Positions 15,104 to 24,062 of a DNA stretch of 38,936 nt are shown in pieces. Source of the DNA: JAMIFN01 sp035906235. Lineage in GTDB: Bacteria > Pseudomonadota > Gammaproteobacteria > Burkholderiales > Burkholderiaceae_C. The stretch lies in NCBI GenBank assembly GCA_035906235.1, contig JAMIFN010000063.1, forward strand, positions 1 to 38,936, read 5' to 3'. Each line of letters starts with the position of its first letter. Position 1 is the first letter of the stretch. A model generated the notes under the pieces. The model saw nothing but the letters and a program-made list of their open reading frames with translations. It was not told the DNA's origin and searched no databases. Made by a program: the position numbers and the translations under genes.

Positions 15104-17092
15104 TTAGGGTAATTCTTCTCCATTCGCCACGACGCTGGGCGCAGGGCCAACTTGCCCCAGTTCGGCTTTGAGCGATTGCGGTTTTCCCGTAATCAGGGCG
15201 GCGTAAGCTGTGGTGTTGGCCAGCACTTTTTTGACATAGTCGCGGGTTTCATTAAAGGGCACATTCTCTGCCCAGATCGCACCTTCCACTGTGCCACCCA
15301 GTTCGCGCCAGCGTTTGGGGCGGCCAGGGCCAGCGTTATACGCAGCAGCGGCTAAAGGCTTGGAGTTTTGAAAGCTCTCTAGTGCCAAATTCAAATAATT
15401 TACGCCCAGCACTACATTGGTGTGGCTGTCGTACACCTGATCGGGGGTAAAGCCGTTCATGCCGATTTTTTTGGCCGTCCAACGCGCGGTGGCGGGCATG
15501 ATTTGCATGAGGCCAGACGCGCCCACACCAGACCGCGCCACGGTAACAAAGCGCGATTCTTGTCGAATCAAGCCATAGACATAGGCGGCATCTGCGCCGT
15601 AGCGTTGGCTATTGCCCAGTACCTCGGCCTTGTGGGGCATGGGGTAGCGCTGCCAAGCGGCAAATAGGGGGTTGCGCTCGGCGGTGTTGATGCAGCGGTC
15701 CCAAAATTCGCGCTGGCAGGCCAGCTCGGCTGCGGCCAATAGTTCACGCGGGGGCAGGCCACCGTTTTCGTGCAAATGCGCGGTGTAATTCCATTCGCGC
15801 CCTCCCATGCTGCGAATGCCTAGGCCTATGGCGTACAGGCTACGGGCAAAGCCCGGGTTGGCGCGCACGCGGGCCAGTTCTTCGGTGCTGGGGCGTGGCG
15901 GATCTGGCGGTAGGGCGATGCTTTTGCCCAATTCTTCTGTAGCCAGTATTTCGTAAAAACCGTGGGGCGAGGCTATCGCCAGATAGATTTTTTGTGCTTG
16001 TTCAATTTCTGCCTTGTTGCCGCTAGTGGCCAGGGCGCGTGCCTTCCAGTATTGCCAAGTGGGGTCTTGCTGCATTTTCGCGGGCATGGCGGCGATGGTT
16101 TGCAAGATATCAAGGCGTGTGGCCGCTATGCCTGTGCGCAGATCAGCACGCACACGCCAGGCCAGCATATCGTCGCTCCAGTCTTGCACACTGGCGGCTT
16201 GCGCGTAGTAATGCGGCGCCAGATTGGATAGATTCATGGCAGCTTGCTTGCCAACTACGCCCCAGCCCCAGCTGCGCTGCTCTTCGTTCAAACCAGCGGT
16301 ATTTTGCAATTGGCGAGCGGCGTCATCGGGGTTTTTGGCGGCTATACGAACGATGTTTTGCAGCAATGCTTCGCCAGCTGGCGTATTGCCAGGCAATAAA
16401 GCCAAGGTGTTGTTAAGGCCGCCATCTTGCCCAGCTTCGGCCAAATTGCGGGCTTTGCGCAAAATGGCAATGGGGCTGAGCTTGCCGTCGGCTAATAGAT
16501 GCGCAGCCCCTGCTTCGCAAGCCTTATTGCCACCGCGCATCGCCAGCCAATCGGCATTAAAAATGCTGGTGTCGTTTTGTCGGCCAAAAGCTGCTGCCCA
16601 GCAGCGCACAGTGGCGTCGTCGCGCATACGAAACTGTGGGTATTCTTGGGCGAAGGTCAAGGTGTCGCCGTTTTTGCCCAAAAGCAGCAGCCAGTCATTG
16701 CGCATGCGGTCTTGCACATAGCTGCCTTGCCAGCGCTGCAAAAAAGCTTGTATTTCTGCATTGCTGGCGTTTTCTAGGCGGGCTTTGAGTTCCCAATACT
16801 CGGCATAGGCTTGTAGCGGATGGCCGGCAGCTGCGGGCAGCAATTGCGTCAGGCGCGCGCTTTGGCCACGGCTAAAGGCGCGTTCCATCTCTAGCAGTAC
16901 ACCGTCATTAGCGGCAAAACTGCTGGTGTTGGCCGCAGCAATGCTGCTGCCAGCCGACCACATATTGCCTTGCGTTAGGGCCGGGGCTGGGGCGCACAGC
17001 AAAAGCGTAAAAACGGCGATAAAACTGGCGTTTCTCTGAAAAAATGTCAAAATCGTTTCCCCTTGCAAGCGCAGTCTGCTGCGCTCGTTCAT
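15104..17092 (-). CDS. slt: Soluble lytic murein transglycosylase (Slt70-like)
   Basis: 662 residues, the size of Slt70-type enzymes. It cleaves the MurNAc-GlcNAc bond with formation of 1,6-anhydromuramyl ends in the periplasm. The N-terminus has a basic region and a hydrophobic core (about 23-40) ending in alanines, a likely signal peptide. A long alpha-superhelical region rich in Trp and Ala follows. The C-terminal catalytic domain has IRQESRF with Glu512, SGVGASGLMQIMPATA, GVNYLNLALESF and AAAYNAGPGR. A CACAAT box lies five bases before the ATG. It is divergent from the cyclo-ligase gene with 23 bases between the starts. Confidence 0.93.
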   Translation of the reverse strand: MNERSRLRLQGETILTFFQRNASFIAVFTLLLCAPAPALTQGNMWSAGSSIAAANTSSFAANDGVLLEMERAFSRGQSARLTQLLPAAAGHPLQAYAEYWELKARLENASNAEIQAFLQRWQGSYVQDRMRNDWLLLLGKNGDTLTFAQEYPQFRMRDDATVRCWAAAFGRQNDTSIFNADWLAMRGGNKACEAGAAHLLADGKLSPIAILRKARNLAEAGQDGGLNNTLALLPGNTPAGEALLQNIVRIAAKNPDDAARQLQNTAGLNEEQRSWGWGVVGKQAAMNLSNLAPHYYAQAASVQDWSDDMLAWRVRADLRTGIAATRLDILQTIAAMPAKMQQDPTWQYWKARALATSGNKAEIEQAQKIYLAIASPHGFYEILATEELGKSIALPPDPPRPSTEELARVRANPGFARSLYAIGLGIRSMGGREWNYTAHLHENGGLPPRELLAAAELACQREFWDRCINTAERNPLFAAWQRYPMPHKAEVLGNSQRYGADAAYVYGLIRQESRFVTVARSGVGASGLMQIMPATARWTAKKIGMNGFTPDQVYDSHTNVVLGVNYLNLALESFQNSKPLAAAAYNAGPGRPKRWRELGGTVEGAIWAENVPFNETRDYVKKVLANTTAYAALITGKPQSLKAELGQVGPAPSVVANGEELP

Positions 17093-17115
17093 GTCGTATT
17101 GTGTGATTGAAATCG

Positions 17116-17763
17116 ATGTCTTCTTCAGCCGCAGAAAAAAAAGCCCTTAGGCAGCGTTTAGTACAAGAGCGGTTGCACCTTCCCGACCGCCTAGAGCGGA
17201 TCGCGCGTTTGCAGCATGTGATGCGCATGTGGCTGATGGAGCGACAAGATGCCGTCATCGGGGCGTATTGGCCGATCAAAGGCGAGTTTGATCCTTTGCC
17301 TGCGCTTTACCGATGGCAAGAAGATGCAGTACTGGGTTCGACCGTGCGCGCTGAAGACCTTGAGCGCAGTAAAACCAAGGGCGATCTGAATATGTTGGGG
17401 GGGCGCGAGCACCAGCGCCGCATAGGCCTGCCGGTAGTGAACAAAGAGCACAAAACCCTGATTTTTTATTCGTGGTATCCAGGTTGCCCCATGGAGGTTG
17501 ATGCCTACGACATCCCCAAACCGAAAGATACGGCCATCATCGTGCCTTCGTTGCTATTTGTGCCCTGTGTCGGTTATGCACCAGGCGGCTATCGCCTAGG
17601 CTATGGCGGCGGTTTTTATGACCGTACCCTGGCAACTTTGCAGCCCAAACCTTTTACCGTTGGCTTGGCTTATTCCAATGCTTTGGTGCCGGATTTTCAG
17701 CCGGAGGCGCACGATGTCCCCTTGGATGCCATCTTGACCGATGCTGGGCAGGTGTTTCCTTAA
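17116..17763 (+). CDS. 5-formyltetrahydrofolate cyclo-ligase
   Basis: 215 residues from the ATG at 17116 (an in-frame TTG lies at 17107). The enzyme converts 5-formyl-THF to 5,10-methenyl-THF using ATP. Family features are an N-terminal KKALRQRLVQERL helix, GAYWPIKGEFDPLP for substrate binding, and the C-terminal glycine-rich ATP motif VGYAPGGYRLGYGGGFYDRTL. VGLAYSNALVPDF and DVPLDAILTD close the fold. No clear Shine-Dalgarno sequence. In E. coli ygfA follows ssrS (6S RNA); I saw no convincing 6S RNA here. Confidence 0.93.
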   Translation: MSSSAAEKKALRQRLVQERLHLPDRLERIARLQHVMRMWLMERQDAVIGAYWPIKGEFDPLPALYRWQEDAVLGSTVRAEDLERSKTKGDLNMLGGREHQRRIGLPVVNKEHKTLIFYSWYPGCPMEVDAYDIPKPKDTAIIVPSLLFVPCVGYAPGGYRLGYGGGFYDRTLATLQPKPFTVGLAYSNALVPDFQPEAHDVPLDAILTDAGQVFP

Positions 17764-17837
17764 ATTTGGGGGGGCTTGACCTAGGCGGTCACCTCTGGCC
17801 TTTGATGCCCCAATTCAGCGACTGGATGATGGGGTGC

Positions 17838-17900
17838 GATATCAAAAACATGAGCTGCCCAGGCAGGTTTTTCGGCCTAAAACACGGATTTTGCTTATAA
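17838..17900 (+). repeat. Dispersed hairpin repeat, copy 6 (convergent gap)
   Basis: GATATCAAAAACATGAGCTG, then CCCAGGCAGGTTTTTCGGCC and TAAAACACGGATTTTGC. It shares the CTAAAACACGGATTT tail with copy 11, suggesting a subtype. The remaining roughly 190-base gap between the cyclo-ligase and the glycosyltransferase shows only a short GACC/GGTC hairpin near 17777. Confidence 0.85.
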
Positions 17901-17955
17901 AACCCTAGGTATACAGCTCGGTGCTGTGCTGGTGTGGGGTAAAAGCGTGGTGTGT

Positions 17956-19761
17956 TTAGACACCCCAAGGCCGCGTTCTGCAAGCGTGTTGCCAGATTTG
18001 GCGCAGCAGGGTCTGGCACTCGGCGGCATATGGCGAGCTGTTGAAAGCGGGGCTGCTGGCTAACTGTTGACGCAGTTGTTGGCGCAGGGTTTGCAAGGCA
18101 GGCCATTGCGGGGCATGTGCCAGTTGCTGCGCGCGTTGGATGTAGTCGGCCTGGCTGTTGCAGATCCAAAACGGATCCATGTTCGCGGCGCTAAGCAGCC
18201 CCTGCCCTTGTCGACCTAGCATGCCAGGCGTGGCCAGAGTGAGGGTGGGTAGGCCCATCCACAAGGATTCGAGTGTGGTAGTGCCGCCGGGGTAGGGGAA
18301 GGTATCCAAGAGCAGATCGGCTTCAGCGTGGGATGACAAGTACTCAGCGAAACTTTGCCTGCCAACAAGGTGGACGCGCTCTAGGGGCATGCCAGCTTTA
18401 GCAAGGCGCTCAAGCAGCATTTTGCGACTGGCTGGCCATGAGAGTTGCGGCGATTGAATGCGCCAGTGCGCACTGGGGGCAGCGCAGGCGATCTGTGCCC
18501 AAGCTTGCAGCACGCTGTCGTTGATTTTGCTGAGGTTTTGAAAGCAGCCAAAAGTGACATGGCCTTTTTGCAAGGCTGGCAGGGCGGTGATGGGGCTGTC
18601 AGCCATCTCCGGGCGTGGCTGGTAGCACAGGCGGGTATGGGGCAGGCGCCAGATTTTTTCGGTAAACAGGACTTCTTCTTCAGGGGCAAGAGAGGAGTCG
18701 GCCAGCACCCCATCCATGGTGGGTAGCCCGGTCGTGGCAAAGTAACCGATGGCCGCCAGTTGTACAGGGGCGGGTTTGTGGGCAAATACGCCCATGCGTT
18801 GCCCGCGTCCCCAGCCGGTGAGGTCGAGCAGGATGTCGATGCCCTGGGCGTGGATGAGCTGGGCGACGCTGGCATCGCTTTGCCCTCGGGTGTTGTGGAC
18901 GGCGGTAAATCGGCTGTGCAGAGCCTGGGCCCAAGGGCTTAGCTGCTGGGTCTGGCAGTCGCTAAAGGCTAGCCATTGCAGGGTATCGGGCTGGCTGTGC
19001 TCTAGCAGACCTGACAAAAAATACCCGACGGGGTGTTCGTGCAAATCGGGGCTGACGAGGCCGATGCGTAGCGGGGTTTTGTCGGCACGGCAGGGGCTGA
19101 GCCAGTGGGTGTAGGGCTGGATTGATTGGGCAAGTGCGCGTCCTAGGTCGCGGGTAAGCGCGGCGATGGCCGCTGGGCTGCTGTGGCTGTCGTAGTGTTC
19201 GTTGAACAGGAAGTTCATCTGCGCGAGCTCATGGCGCGGGTCCAGACGCAAGGCTTTTTGGTAGGCGCTGCGCGCCGCAGCGGTATCGCCTAGGGCTTGT
19301 TGGCTGGCAGCGATGTTGTAGTGGGTTTGCGCATCGTAGGGGCGCAGGCGTAGGTAATCTTGCCAAATGCGGATAGCAGCGTCGTGCTCCTCGGTGCGCG
19401 AGGCGGCTAGGCCGGCGAATTTCAGAATGTCAGGCTGGTGGTTGATTGGCTGCGAGAGGGCGCGTTGGTAGAGCTGCCAAGCCTGTTCGAAATCCCCATT
19501 TTGTAAATAGCAACGCGCCAGGTTGCCACAGATCCCTACATCATCGGGACGCTGGATGAGCGCGGCTTCAAAGGCGGCTATGGCGGCGGGGTATTGCCCT
19601 GTGCGCTCGAGCAATGCGCCGTAAAGGTTTTGTACCTCAAACCAGTGCGGATAGGCGTGGGCAATAGGCTGGAGGAGTTGCAGGCCCCATGCGTATTGCT
19701 GTTGAAAATAGGCGCTTTGTGCCTGCTGACAGGTGTGCTGGATGTGGGCGGGGATATTCAT
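17956..19761 (-). CDS. TPR protein with OGT/SPINDLY-type glycosyltransferase domain (GT41)
   Basis: 601 residues. The first half (about 20-205) holds several tetratricopeptide repeats (for example DVGICGNLARCYLQNGDFEQ and PYDAQTHYNIAASQQALGD). The second half is a GT41-type catalytic region: RIGLVSPDLHEHPVGYFLSG with the conserved HPVG histidine, DILLDLTGWGRGQRMGVFAHKPAP-like segment, IGYFATTGLPTMDGVLAD, FGCFQNLSKIND, and FPYPGGTTTLESLWMGLPTLTL. Such proteins transfer sugars to proteins with UDP-sugar donors. The target here is unknown; flagellin, pilin and adhesins are candidates only. It lies 12 bases downstream of the hemerythrin gene on the same strand. Confidence 0.85.
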   Translation of the reverse strand: MNIPAHIQHTCQQAQSAYFQQQYAWGLQLLQPIAHAYPHWFEVQNLYGALLERTGQYPAAIAAFEAALIQRPDDVGICGNLARCYLQNGDFEQAWQLYQRALSQPINHQPDILKFAGLAASRTEEHDAAIRIWQDYLRLRPYDAQTHYNIAASQQALGDTAAARSAYQKALRLDPRHELAQMNFLFNEHYDSHSSPAAIAALTRDLGRALAQSIQPYTHWLSPCRADKTPLRIGLVSPDLHEHPVGYFLSGLLEHSQPDTLQWLAFSDCQTQQLSPWAQALHSRFTAVHNTRGQSDASVAQLIHAQGIDILLDLTGWGRGQRMGVFAHKPAPVQLAAIGYFATTGLPTMDGVLADSSLAPEEEVLFTEKIWRLPHTRLCYQPRPEMADSPITALPALQKGHVTFGCFQNLSKINDSVLQAWAQIACAAPSAHWRIQSPQLSWPASRKMLLERLAKAGMPLERVHLVGRQSFAEYLSSHAEADLLLDTFPYPGGTTTLESLWMGLPTLTLATPGMLGRQGQGLLSAANMDPFWICNSQADYIQRAQQLAHAPQWPALQTLRQQLRQQLASSPAFNSSPYAAECQTLLRQIWQHACRTRPWGV

Positions 19762-19773
19762 AGGGTGCGCGGG

Positions 19774-20208
19774 CTAGTGATCTGCCAATTCGGGCAACAT
19801 GCCTTTTTCTTCGCGCTCATTATGGTGTTCCACTAGGTTTTTCAGGCTGCGTTCGTCGTCGATGAGCTTGATGATGTGGCGCAGGCGGGCAGATGGGGCA
19901 GCCGGCAGGGACGCGGCGATGCGTTCGGCCATGAGCTGGGCCACCTGCAGGATTTTTTCGTGTTCGGCGCTGTAAACCAAGGTGCGCCATTGGGGGGCGG
20001 GCAGTTGCTGGTGCAGGGGCATAAGCTGGGTGTCTTCCAGCTCGATATGCGCTTTGAGGAGCTGGTGAAAAGCCGCGTAGCGCGCTTGGGCACGAGGCTG
20101 GTCTTGTTCCAGCAGGGCCTCTTGGTGCTGCAAAAACAGCTCGTCCATCTCTTGGTGTTCGGCCAAGATGCGGGCGGTGGTGGCAGCCATATCTGGGGCG
20201 CTTGTCAT
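19774..20208 (-). CDS. Hemerythrin-like (HHE) domain protein
   Basis: 144 residues, mostly helical, with the repeated His/Glu pattern of the hemerythrin HHE domain: LAEHQEMDELFLQHQ, FHQLLKAHIELEDTQLMP, YSAEHEKIL and LVEHHNEREEKGMLPEL. These would coordinate a di-iron centre that binds oxygen or handles iron or nitric oxide; the exact job is not evident. It appears to be the first gene of a two-gene unit with the OGT-like gene, and is divergent from rpe (59 bases). Confidence 0.85.
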   Translation of the reverse strand: MTSAPDMAATTARILAEHQEMDELFLQHQEALLEQDQPRAQARYAAFHQLLKAHIELEDTQLMPLHQQLPAPQWRTLVYSAEHEKILQVAQLMAERIAASLPAAPSARLRHIIKLIDDERSLKNLVEHHNEREEKGMLPELADH

Positions 20209-20254
20209 AGGGGCAGTTCCTGATGTTTGCGGCTTCAGGGGCTGGGGCGCCCCC

Positions 20255-20260
20255 TACAAT
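20255..20260 (+). promoter_or_regulatory. -10-like box 7 bases before rpe
   Basis: TACAAT ends seven bases before the rpe ATG (20268), giving a nearly leaderless transcript if used. No well-spaced -35 was found. Confidence 0.35.
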
Positions 20261-20267
20261 AGCGGGC

Positions 20268-20960
20268 ATGAAAAAAATGCCTTATGCGATTGCGCCATCT
20301 ATTTTGTCAGCCGATTTTGCCCGTTTGGGCGATGAGGTAAAAAATGTCATTGCTGCGGGTGCGGATTGGATCCATTTTGATGTGATGGACAACCACTATG
20401 TACCCAATCTGACCTTTGGCCCCATGGTCTGCCAAGCGCTCAAACCCCATGCCCAAACGCCTGCTGGCGTGGCCGTGCCGATAGATGTGCATTTGATGGT
20501 CGAGCCTGTGGACGAGCTGGCCGCCGCCTTTGCCCAAGCCGGTGCCGACATGATTACCTTTCACCCAGAAGCCAGCCGCCATGTGCACCGCAGTGTGCAG
20601 GCCATCAAAGCCGCAGGCTGCCAGGCCGGGCTGGTGTTTAACCCCGCCAGCAGTTTGCATGGGCTGGAATGGATGTTGGACGATATCGACATGGTGCTGC
20701 TGATGTCGGTCAACCCGGGCTTTGGCGGGCAAAGCTTTATTGAAAGCACCCTGCGCAAGCTGGAACAAGTGCGCCGGCTAATCGATGCCAGCGGCAAGCC
20801 CATACGCCTAGAGGTGGACGGCGGCGTCAAGGCCGACAACATCCGCCGCATTGCCGCTGCGGGCGCCGATACCTTTGTGGCGGGCAGTGCGATTTTTGGC
20901 CAGCCCGATTACGCCGCCGTCATCCAGCAGATGCGGGCGGAGTTGGCGCAAGCAGCTTGA
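20268..20960 (+). CDS. rpe: Ribulose-phosphate 3-epimerase
   Basis: 230 residues. A TIM-barrel metalloenzyme interconverting ribulose 5-phosphate and xylulose 5-phosphate. Visible are IAPSILSADFARLG, the metal site HFDVMDNHYVPNLTFGP, DVHLMVEP, MSVNPGFGGQSFI and the phosphate site LEVDGGVKADN with AGSAIFG. The frame continues 45 bases upstream but the normal N-terminus begins at MKKMPYAIAPS; ATG 20277 is a possible alternative. rpe works with tkt of this window in the pentose phosphate pathway, though they are not an operon. Confidence 0.96.
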   Translation: MKKMPYAIAPSILSADFARLGDEVKNVIAAGADWIHFDVMDNHYVPNLTFGPMVCQALKPHAQTPAGVAVPIDVHLMVEPVDELAAAFAQAGADMITFHPEASRHVHRSVQAIKAAGCQAGLVFNPASSLHGLEWMLDDIDMVLLMSVNPGFGGQSFIESTLRKLEQVRRLIDASGKPIRLEVDGGVKADNIRRIAAAGADTFVAGSAIFGQPDYAAVIQQMRAELAQAA

Positions 20961-20993
20961 AGCCGCGTGAAGTCGCTGAAAGCCGTGTTTGAT

Positions 20994-21058
20994 AATATGA
21001 AAACCATAGCTGCTCAGGCAGGTTTTTCGGCAAAAACTGGCCAAAACACCCTTAAATT
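20994..21058 (+). repeat. Dispersed hairpin repeat, copy 7 (rpe-ctaA)
   Basis: AATATGAAAACCATAGCTGC, then TCAGGCAGGTTTTTCGGC, AAAAACTGGCCAAAACACCC and TTAAATT. It ends 11 bases before the heme A synthase ATG, so its hairpin could affect that gene's 5' leader. Confidence 0.85.
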
Positions 21059-21069
21059 ATTGCCACACA

Positions 21070-22173
21070 ATGAACTGGCATTTATTTGACCTAGCGCCCA
21101 CGGCGTGGTTGCTGCTGCTGTTTGTCGCCGTGGCCTGTTTGCCGCTGGCATGGCTGGCGCGCGCGGTACGCGGGCAATCGCGGCCTGCAAAGATGGCGGC
21201 GCTGGCGGCCTTGCTGCTCACGCTGGTGTTTGAGCTGACGGTGTTTGGCGCCTTTACGCGCCTGACGGATTCGGGTTTGGGTTGCCCCGATTGGCCTGGC
21301 TGCTATGGCCTGGCCACGCCCTTGCAAGCGCACGCGCAAATCAGTGCGGCGCAGGCAGCCAATCCCGTGGGGCCAGTCACGCACCACAAAGCCTGGATAG
21401 AGATGACGCACCGCCTGTTTGCGGGCGCTGTGGGCTTTTTGCTCATTGTGCAATGGCTGCTGGCGCTGCGCTGGCGGCGGGTCTTGCCCTTTTCGCCCTG
21501 GTGGGCGCTGCTGAGCTTGGTTTGGGTGATAGGGCAGGGCTTTTTTGGTGCGCTGACGGTGACGATGAAGCTGTTCCCGCTGATCGTCAGCCTGCACCTG
21601 CTGGGGGCGCTGGGCTTGCTGGCTTTGCTGCAAATGCAAAACACGCGCTGGCGTTTGCATTTGGGGCGTTTACGGGTGGTGTTGGTGGGTACCAACTTGC
21701 GGGTTTTTGCTTGGGTTTCTGCGGCCTTGCTGCTGCTGCAAATCGCGCTGGGCGCATGGGTTAGCACCAATTACGCCGTGGTAGCCTGCATGAGCTGGCC
21801 GCTATGCCAGGGGCAATGGCTGCCGCCAGCCGATTACGCCCAGGGTTTTAGCCTGTGGCGCGAATTGCACCGCAACGCAGCTGGTGGCGGCATCAGTTTT
21901 GATGCTTTGGTCGCTATCCATTTGGTGCACCGCTGGTTTGCGCTGCTGGCAGTGCTGGCTGCGGGCGTATTGGCCTGGCGCTTGCGCACGCTGCTGCCAC
22001 GCAGTGCGGCGTGGCTGGCGGCTTTGCTGCTGGCGCAATTGGCCACAGGCCTAGCCAATGTGGTGCTGGGCTGGCCGCTGTTGGCGGCGCTGCTGCATAC
22101 GGCGGGGGCGGCGGCTTTGCTGGTGGTTTTGGTGCAAGTGTTGCTGCAGCTTGGCAGGCAAAAAACAGACTAA
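21070..22173 (+). CDS. ctaA: Heme A synthase (CtaA/Cox15 family)
   Basis: 367 residues with about eight membrane helices. The enzyme oxidises heme O to heme A for aa3-type cytochrome oxidase. Diagnostic segments are FGAFTRLTDSGLGCPDWPGC with the cysteine pair, KAWIEMTHRLFAG with a heme-ligand histidine, TVTMKLFPLIVSLHLLGALG, GAWVSTNYAVVACMSWPLCQ and IHLVHRWFALLAV. Most bacteria keep it with ctaB and the cox genes; here it stands alone between rpe and an oxidoreductase gene. A repeat copy directly precedes it and there is no clear ribosome site. Confidence 0.93.
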   Translation: MNWHLFDLAPTAWLLLLFVAVACLPLAWLARAVRGQSRPAKMAALAALLLTLVFELTVFGAFTRLTDSGLGCPDWPGCYGLATPLQAHAQISAAQAANPVGPVTHHKAWIEMTHRLFAGAVGFLLIVQWLLALRWRRVLPFSPWWALLSLVWVIGQGFFGALTVTMKLFPLIVSLHLLGALGLLALLQMQNTRWRLHLGRLRVVLVGTNLRVFAWVSAALLLLQIALGAWVSTNYAVVACMSWPLCQGQWLPPADYAQGFSLWRELHRNAAGGGISFDALVAIHLVHRWFALLAVLAAGVLAWRLRTLLPRSAAWLAALLLAQLATGLANVVLGWPLLAALLHTAGAAALLVVLVQVLLQLGRQKTD

Positions 22174-22236
22174 TCAGGCCGCTGGGCTGCGCTTGTAAAA
22201 TGCCCCGATTCTTTTGAACTTTTTATACGATTGACT

Positions 22237-23313
22237 ATGAGCGCCACTTCTGAACTGCACACCCCCATCTGCGATTTGCTCGGCTGCAAATACCCGATTA
22301 TTCAAACCGCCATGGGCTGGGTGGCTGGCGCCGATTTGGTGGCCGGCACTTGCAATGCGGGCGGTTTTGGCTTTTTGGCCGGCGCCACCATTGCTGCTGA
22401 CAAGATCGAGGGCGAAATTCTGCGCGTAAAAGAGCTGACGGGCGACAAGCCCTTTGGCCTGAACTTCCATATGTTCCAGCCCAATGCGCAGCAATTGCTG
22501 GATTTGGCGGTGAAACACAAAATCCGCGCCGTTAGCTATGGCCGCGGCCCTGATAAAAAAACCATAGGCCGCCTGCGCGACGCGGGCATTGTGTGCATGC
22601 CCACCGTGGGCGCACTCAAACACGCGCAAAAAGCCATTGAAATGGGTGCCAATGTCATCACCATCCAAGGTGGCGAAGGCGGCGGCCACACCGGCAGCGT
22701 GCCCACCACGGTGCTGCTGCCCCAGGTTGTTGACAATGTGCAAGTGCCGGTGATTGCCGCTGGCGGTTTTTACGATGGCCGTGGCTTGCTGGCGGCGCTG
22801 GCCTTTGGCGCGCAAGGCATCGCCATGGGCACGCGCTTTTTGATGACCAGCGACAGCAAAATCCCCGCCGTGACGCTAGAGCGCTATTTGAAAACCAAAG
22901 ACGCCGAAAAAATCCAAGTCAGCCATTTGATCGACGGCATGCCGCAACGCATGATTCCCAATGAATACATGGCCATGCTGGAAAAATCCTCCTCTTTCAA
23001 ACGCCTGATGATCGCCATCAAAGCCGCGCTGCAGTGGAAAGCGCAAACGGGCATGACCACCAGCCACGCCCTGGGCGTGATTGTGCAAGCCTTCAAAGAA
23101 GACCCCAGCACCGTGGCGCAAACCGTGATGGCGTCGAACGCGCCCATCTTGCTGCAAAAATCCATGGTTGAAGGCAAGCCCGCCGAAGGCGTGATGTCGG
23201 CTGGCCAAGTCGCTGCGCTGATAGGCAAGCTCGACAGCTGCGAGGATGTGATCCAAGGCATCGTGCGCCAGGCGCTAGAGCGCAAAGCCTTTATCAACAG
23301 CCTAGGGCTGTAA
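22237..23313 (+). CDS. NAD(P)H-dependent flavin oxidoreductase, nitronate monooxygenase family, IpdC/ScdK-like
   Basis: 358 residues from ATG 22237 (a TTG lies two codons earlier). An FMN TIM-barrel with IIQTAMGWVAGADLVAGTCN, GDKPFGLNFHM, the signature TIQGGEGGGHTGSVPTTVLL and VIAAGGFYDGRGLLAALAFG. From memory these stretches are closer to mycobacterial IpdC (Rv3553), a reductase of steroid C/D-ring degradation, than to true nitronate monooxygenases. The next enzyme gene, an EchA20-like crotonase, supports this. Automatic annotation would probably read nitronate monooxygenase. The substrate is inferred, not shown. Confidence 0.8.
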   Translation: MSATSELHTPICDLLGCKYPIIQTAMGWVAGADLVAGTCNAGGFGFLAGATIAADKIEGEILRVKELTGDKPFGLNFHMFQPNAQQLLDLAVKHKIRAVSYGRGPDKKTIGRLRDAGIVCMPTVGALKHAQKAIEMGANVITIQGGEGGGHTGSVPTTVLLPQVVDNVQVPVIAAGGFYDGRGLLAALAFGAQGIAMGTRFLMTSDSKIPAVTLERYLKTKDAEKIQVSHLIDGMPQRMIPNEYMAMLEKSSSFKRLMIAIKAALQWKAQTGMTTSHALGVIVQAFKEDPSTVAQTVMASNAPILLQKSMVEGKPAEGVMSAGQVAALIGKLDSCEDVIQGIVRQALERKAFINSLGL

Positions 23314-23323
23314 GCCCCCAGCC

Positions 23324-23977
23324 ATGCTGCGCCTGCGCCCCCTCTTCACCCTCAGCGCCAGCCTGCTTTTGGTAGCGGGCTTGGGCGCTTGCGGCAAATT
23401 TGGCAAGCCCGAGCTCAGCCCAGCCCAGGCGCAGGGCGCCGTACAAAGTTTTATCGATGCCCGCAATCCCGTTTGCCAAACCTTTTTTGCCAAATGGCCG
23501 GTGCAAATCACCGATTACGAGCGCCGCAACAACAGCTACCACGCGCAGCGCATCACCGCGCTAGAAGCCGCAGGCTTGGTGCGTTACGACCGAGGCGCGA
23601 TTTTGCCCGGCAGCGTGCAAAAACCCAGCCGCGCCAACGCGCGCGACTTTATCGCCACCAAAGTCTATAGCCTGACTGAACTGGGGCAGGCGGCCTACCG
23701 CAGCAACGCCGACGAAGGCAAGTTTTGCTATGGCAAAAAAGTCATCGCCAGCATCGCCAGCGTTACGCCCGTCGATACCCAAGGCAAAGAGCCCGTAGCC
23801 AGCGTGCGCTTTGTTTACGATTTGCAAGATTTAGCGCCTTGGGTCGCCACGCCTGCATTGCTAGAGGTTTTTCCCACCATGTCGCGCGAAATCGCCGGCA
23901 TGGGCCAAGAAACCGAGCTACAACTGGTTTGGCGCGATAAAAGCTGGCGCGTTGACCCCATCGCTTCATTGCAATAA
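23324..23977 (+). CDS. Lipoprotein of unknown function
   Basis: 217 residues. A signal sequence with lipobox LGAC (Cys23) marks it for lipid attachment; the next residues are GKFGKPE. The mature part has no motif I recognise. It is mixed alpha/beta with basic stretches, an SLTELGQAAYRS segment, and two cysteines besides the lipid one (CQTFF, FCYGKK) that might form a disulfide. It begins 10 bases after the oxidoreductase stop and is probably co-transcribed with it. It separates two genes that resemble one catabolic pathway. Confidence 0.8.
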   Translation: MLRLRPLFTLSASLLLVAGLGACGKFGKPELSPAQAQGAVQSFIDARNPVCQTFFAKWPVQITDYERRNNSYHAQRITALEAAGLVRYDRGAILPGSVQKPSRANARDFIATKVYSLTELGQAAYRSNADEGKFCYGKKVIASIASVTPVDTQGKEPVASVRFVYDLQDLAPWVATPALLEVFPTMSREIAGMGQETELQLVWRDKSWRVDPIASLQ

Positions 23978-23981
23978 TTAA

Positions 23982-24046
23982 CTACCATTTCGATAGCTAC
24001 TCAGGCAGGTTTTACGGCCTGAACTGCCAAAAACACCCTTAAAAAC
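23982..24046 (+). repeat. Dispersed hairpin repeat, copy 9 (before the crotonase gene)
   Basis: TACCATTTCGATAGCTACTC, then AGGCAGGTTTTACGGCCTG, AACTGCCAAAAACACCC and TTAAAAAC. It fills the gap between the lipoprotein and the crotonase gene, ending a few bases before the latter's ribosome site. Confidence 0.85.
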
Positions 24047-24062
24047 CACCAAGGAAACCCCC

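Noticed and set aside
17764..17955. 6S RNA near the 5-formyl-THF cyclo-ligase gene
   Set aside because: ssrS precedes ygfA in E. coli, but here the upstream side is slt with 23 bases, and the downstream gap is filled by a repeat with no 6S-like bulged hairpin visible.
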